A stretch of DNA of 5,606 nt from Clostridia bacterium. GTDB taxonomy: Bacteria; Bacillota; Clostridia; Christensenellales; DTU072. Where the stretch lies: positions 1-5,606 of the forward strand of contig JAQVTZ010000119.1 of assembly GCA_028699795.1 (NCBI GenBank), written 5' to 3'. A model generated the notes under the pieces. That model searched no databases and was not told the origin of the DNA. It was given only the letters and a program-made list of their open reading frames with translations. Of the stretch, positions 5,027 to 5,606 are shown one piece after another (within the stretch, counting starts at the first letter, position 1; every line of letters starts with the position of its first letter). Both the position numbers and the translations under genes were made by a program.

Positions 5027-5606
5027 ATGAAGTTGCTATGGAGACTTGCAAAAGAGGCTTCCAAATATAAAGTTTATTATGTTGTCGCTATCATTTCCAC
5101 ACTGGTTATGGCGGGGATTGGGCTTATTGCGCCCAAAATACTGTCGCAAATGACTGGTATTGTATCTGACGGAATGACAAAAACGGATTTGAACAGAATA
5201 ATAGAGTTTTCTGTATTTTTAATAGGTATCTATGTGGTACGAGGCGTGTGTCGGTTTTTTTCGAATTATCTCTCGCATAAAGCGGCGTGGAATCTTGTAA
5301 ACGGGATGCGTGTTAAGCTATACGGGCATATGCAGATGTCTTCGTTGAGTTTTTTCCATGAAAGTCAAACGGGGGACTTAATGAGTCGTGTGATTAACGA
5401 TACGGCGACTTTCGAGTTGCTTTTTGCCCACATTATCCCCGAGATGATAACCAATATCGTTACCGTTATTGGCGTTGTTACCATTTTGCTGGTCGTTAAA
5501 TGGCAGCTTGCGCTAATGACTTTTGTACCGATTCCTTTTTTGATAATAGCGGGATACTACTTCTTAAAAAGAATCCGTCCCGGCTTCCGCAAAGCGCAAA
5601 AAGCGG
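5027..5606 (+). CDS. ABC exporter, transmembrane domain, first 193 codons (3' end outside window)
   Basis: N-terminal part of a half-size ABC transporter with fused membrane and ATPase domains (MsbA/MdlB type), in the inner membrane. Such proteins are about 570-600 residues and work as homo- or heterodimers, so the ATPase half and the last helices are outside the window. Hydrophobic helices lie at about 16-38, 58-82, 131-157 and 159-180. The best family signature is FFHESQTGDLMSRVINDT (109-126), the first cytoplasmic coupling region of type IV exporters (FFxxxxxGdlxsRxxxD). No Walker A is included, so the ATPase is inferred. Start: ATG at 5027 with AGGTGG at 5017-5022, a short spacing. A second half-transporter often follows such genes, which cannot be tested here. 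The substrate is unknown; drug, lipid and peptide exporters look alike over this part. Confidence 0.88.
   Translation, partial: MKLLWRLAKEASKYKVYYVVAIISTLVMAGIGLIAPKILSQMTGIVSDGMTKTDLNRIIEFSVFLIGIYVVRGVCRFFSNYLSHKAAWNLVNGMRVKLYGHMQMSSLSFFHESQTGDLMSRVINDTATFELLFAHIIPEMITNIVTVIGVVTILLVVKWQLALMTFVPIPFLIIAGYYFLKRIRPGFRKAQKA

Overview
The window looks like a chromosomal stretch from a Clostridia-type Firmicute. The reasons are a type III glutamine synthetase with clostridial-style motifs, strong GGAGG-like ribosome binding sites, TTGACA/TATAAT-type promoters with AT-rich spacers, and a moderately AT-rich base composition. No mobile element, RNA gene or CRISPR array is visible. The species cannot be fixed from the sequence, and an uncultured gut or sediment lineage is possible.

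Layout: (1) 1-1220, minus strand, the first 406 codons of glnN (glutamine synthetase III), cut by the window edge. (2) 1221-1494, a divergent control region with a near-consensus extended -10 promoter and a leader hairpin for glnN, and a TATAAT promoter for the gene on the other side. (3) 1495-2913, plus strand, a 12-helix MFS transporter. (4) 2902-3420, minus strand, a CYTH / triphosphate tunnel metalloenzyme that overlaps the MFS gene tail-to-tail by 12 bp. (5) 3421-3554, a second divergent control region with back-to-back promoters. (6) 3555-4898, plus strand, a PHP-domain metallohydrolase of the CehA/McbA type, starting with TTG. (7) 4899-5026, an intrinsic hairpin, an alternative hairpin, and a promoter with a palindrome over its -10. 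(8) 5027-5606, plus strand, the transmembrane half of an ABC exporter, cut by the window edge.

How they fit together: glnN assimilates ammonium and is a self-contained unit. The MFS carrier, CYTH protein and PHP hydrolase sit together but each appears to have its own promoter, so they form a neighbourhood rather than one operon. Two of the three encode predicted phosphate-ester or polyphosphate hydrolases with complete metal-binding residues, next to a small-molecule carrier. A small uptake-and-dephosphorylation module is a reasonable but unproven idea. The ABC exporter is set apart by a terminator and has its own promoter. I see no clear new defence or mobile system. The better leads are a possibly leaderless CYTH gene, the leader structures, and the untested MFS/CYTH/PHP grouping.
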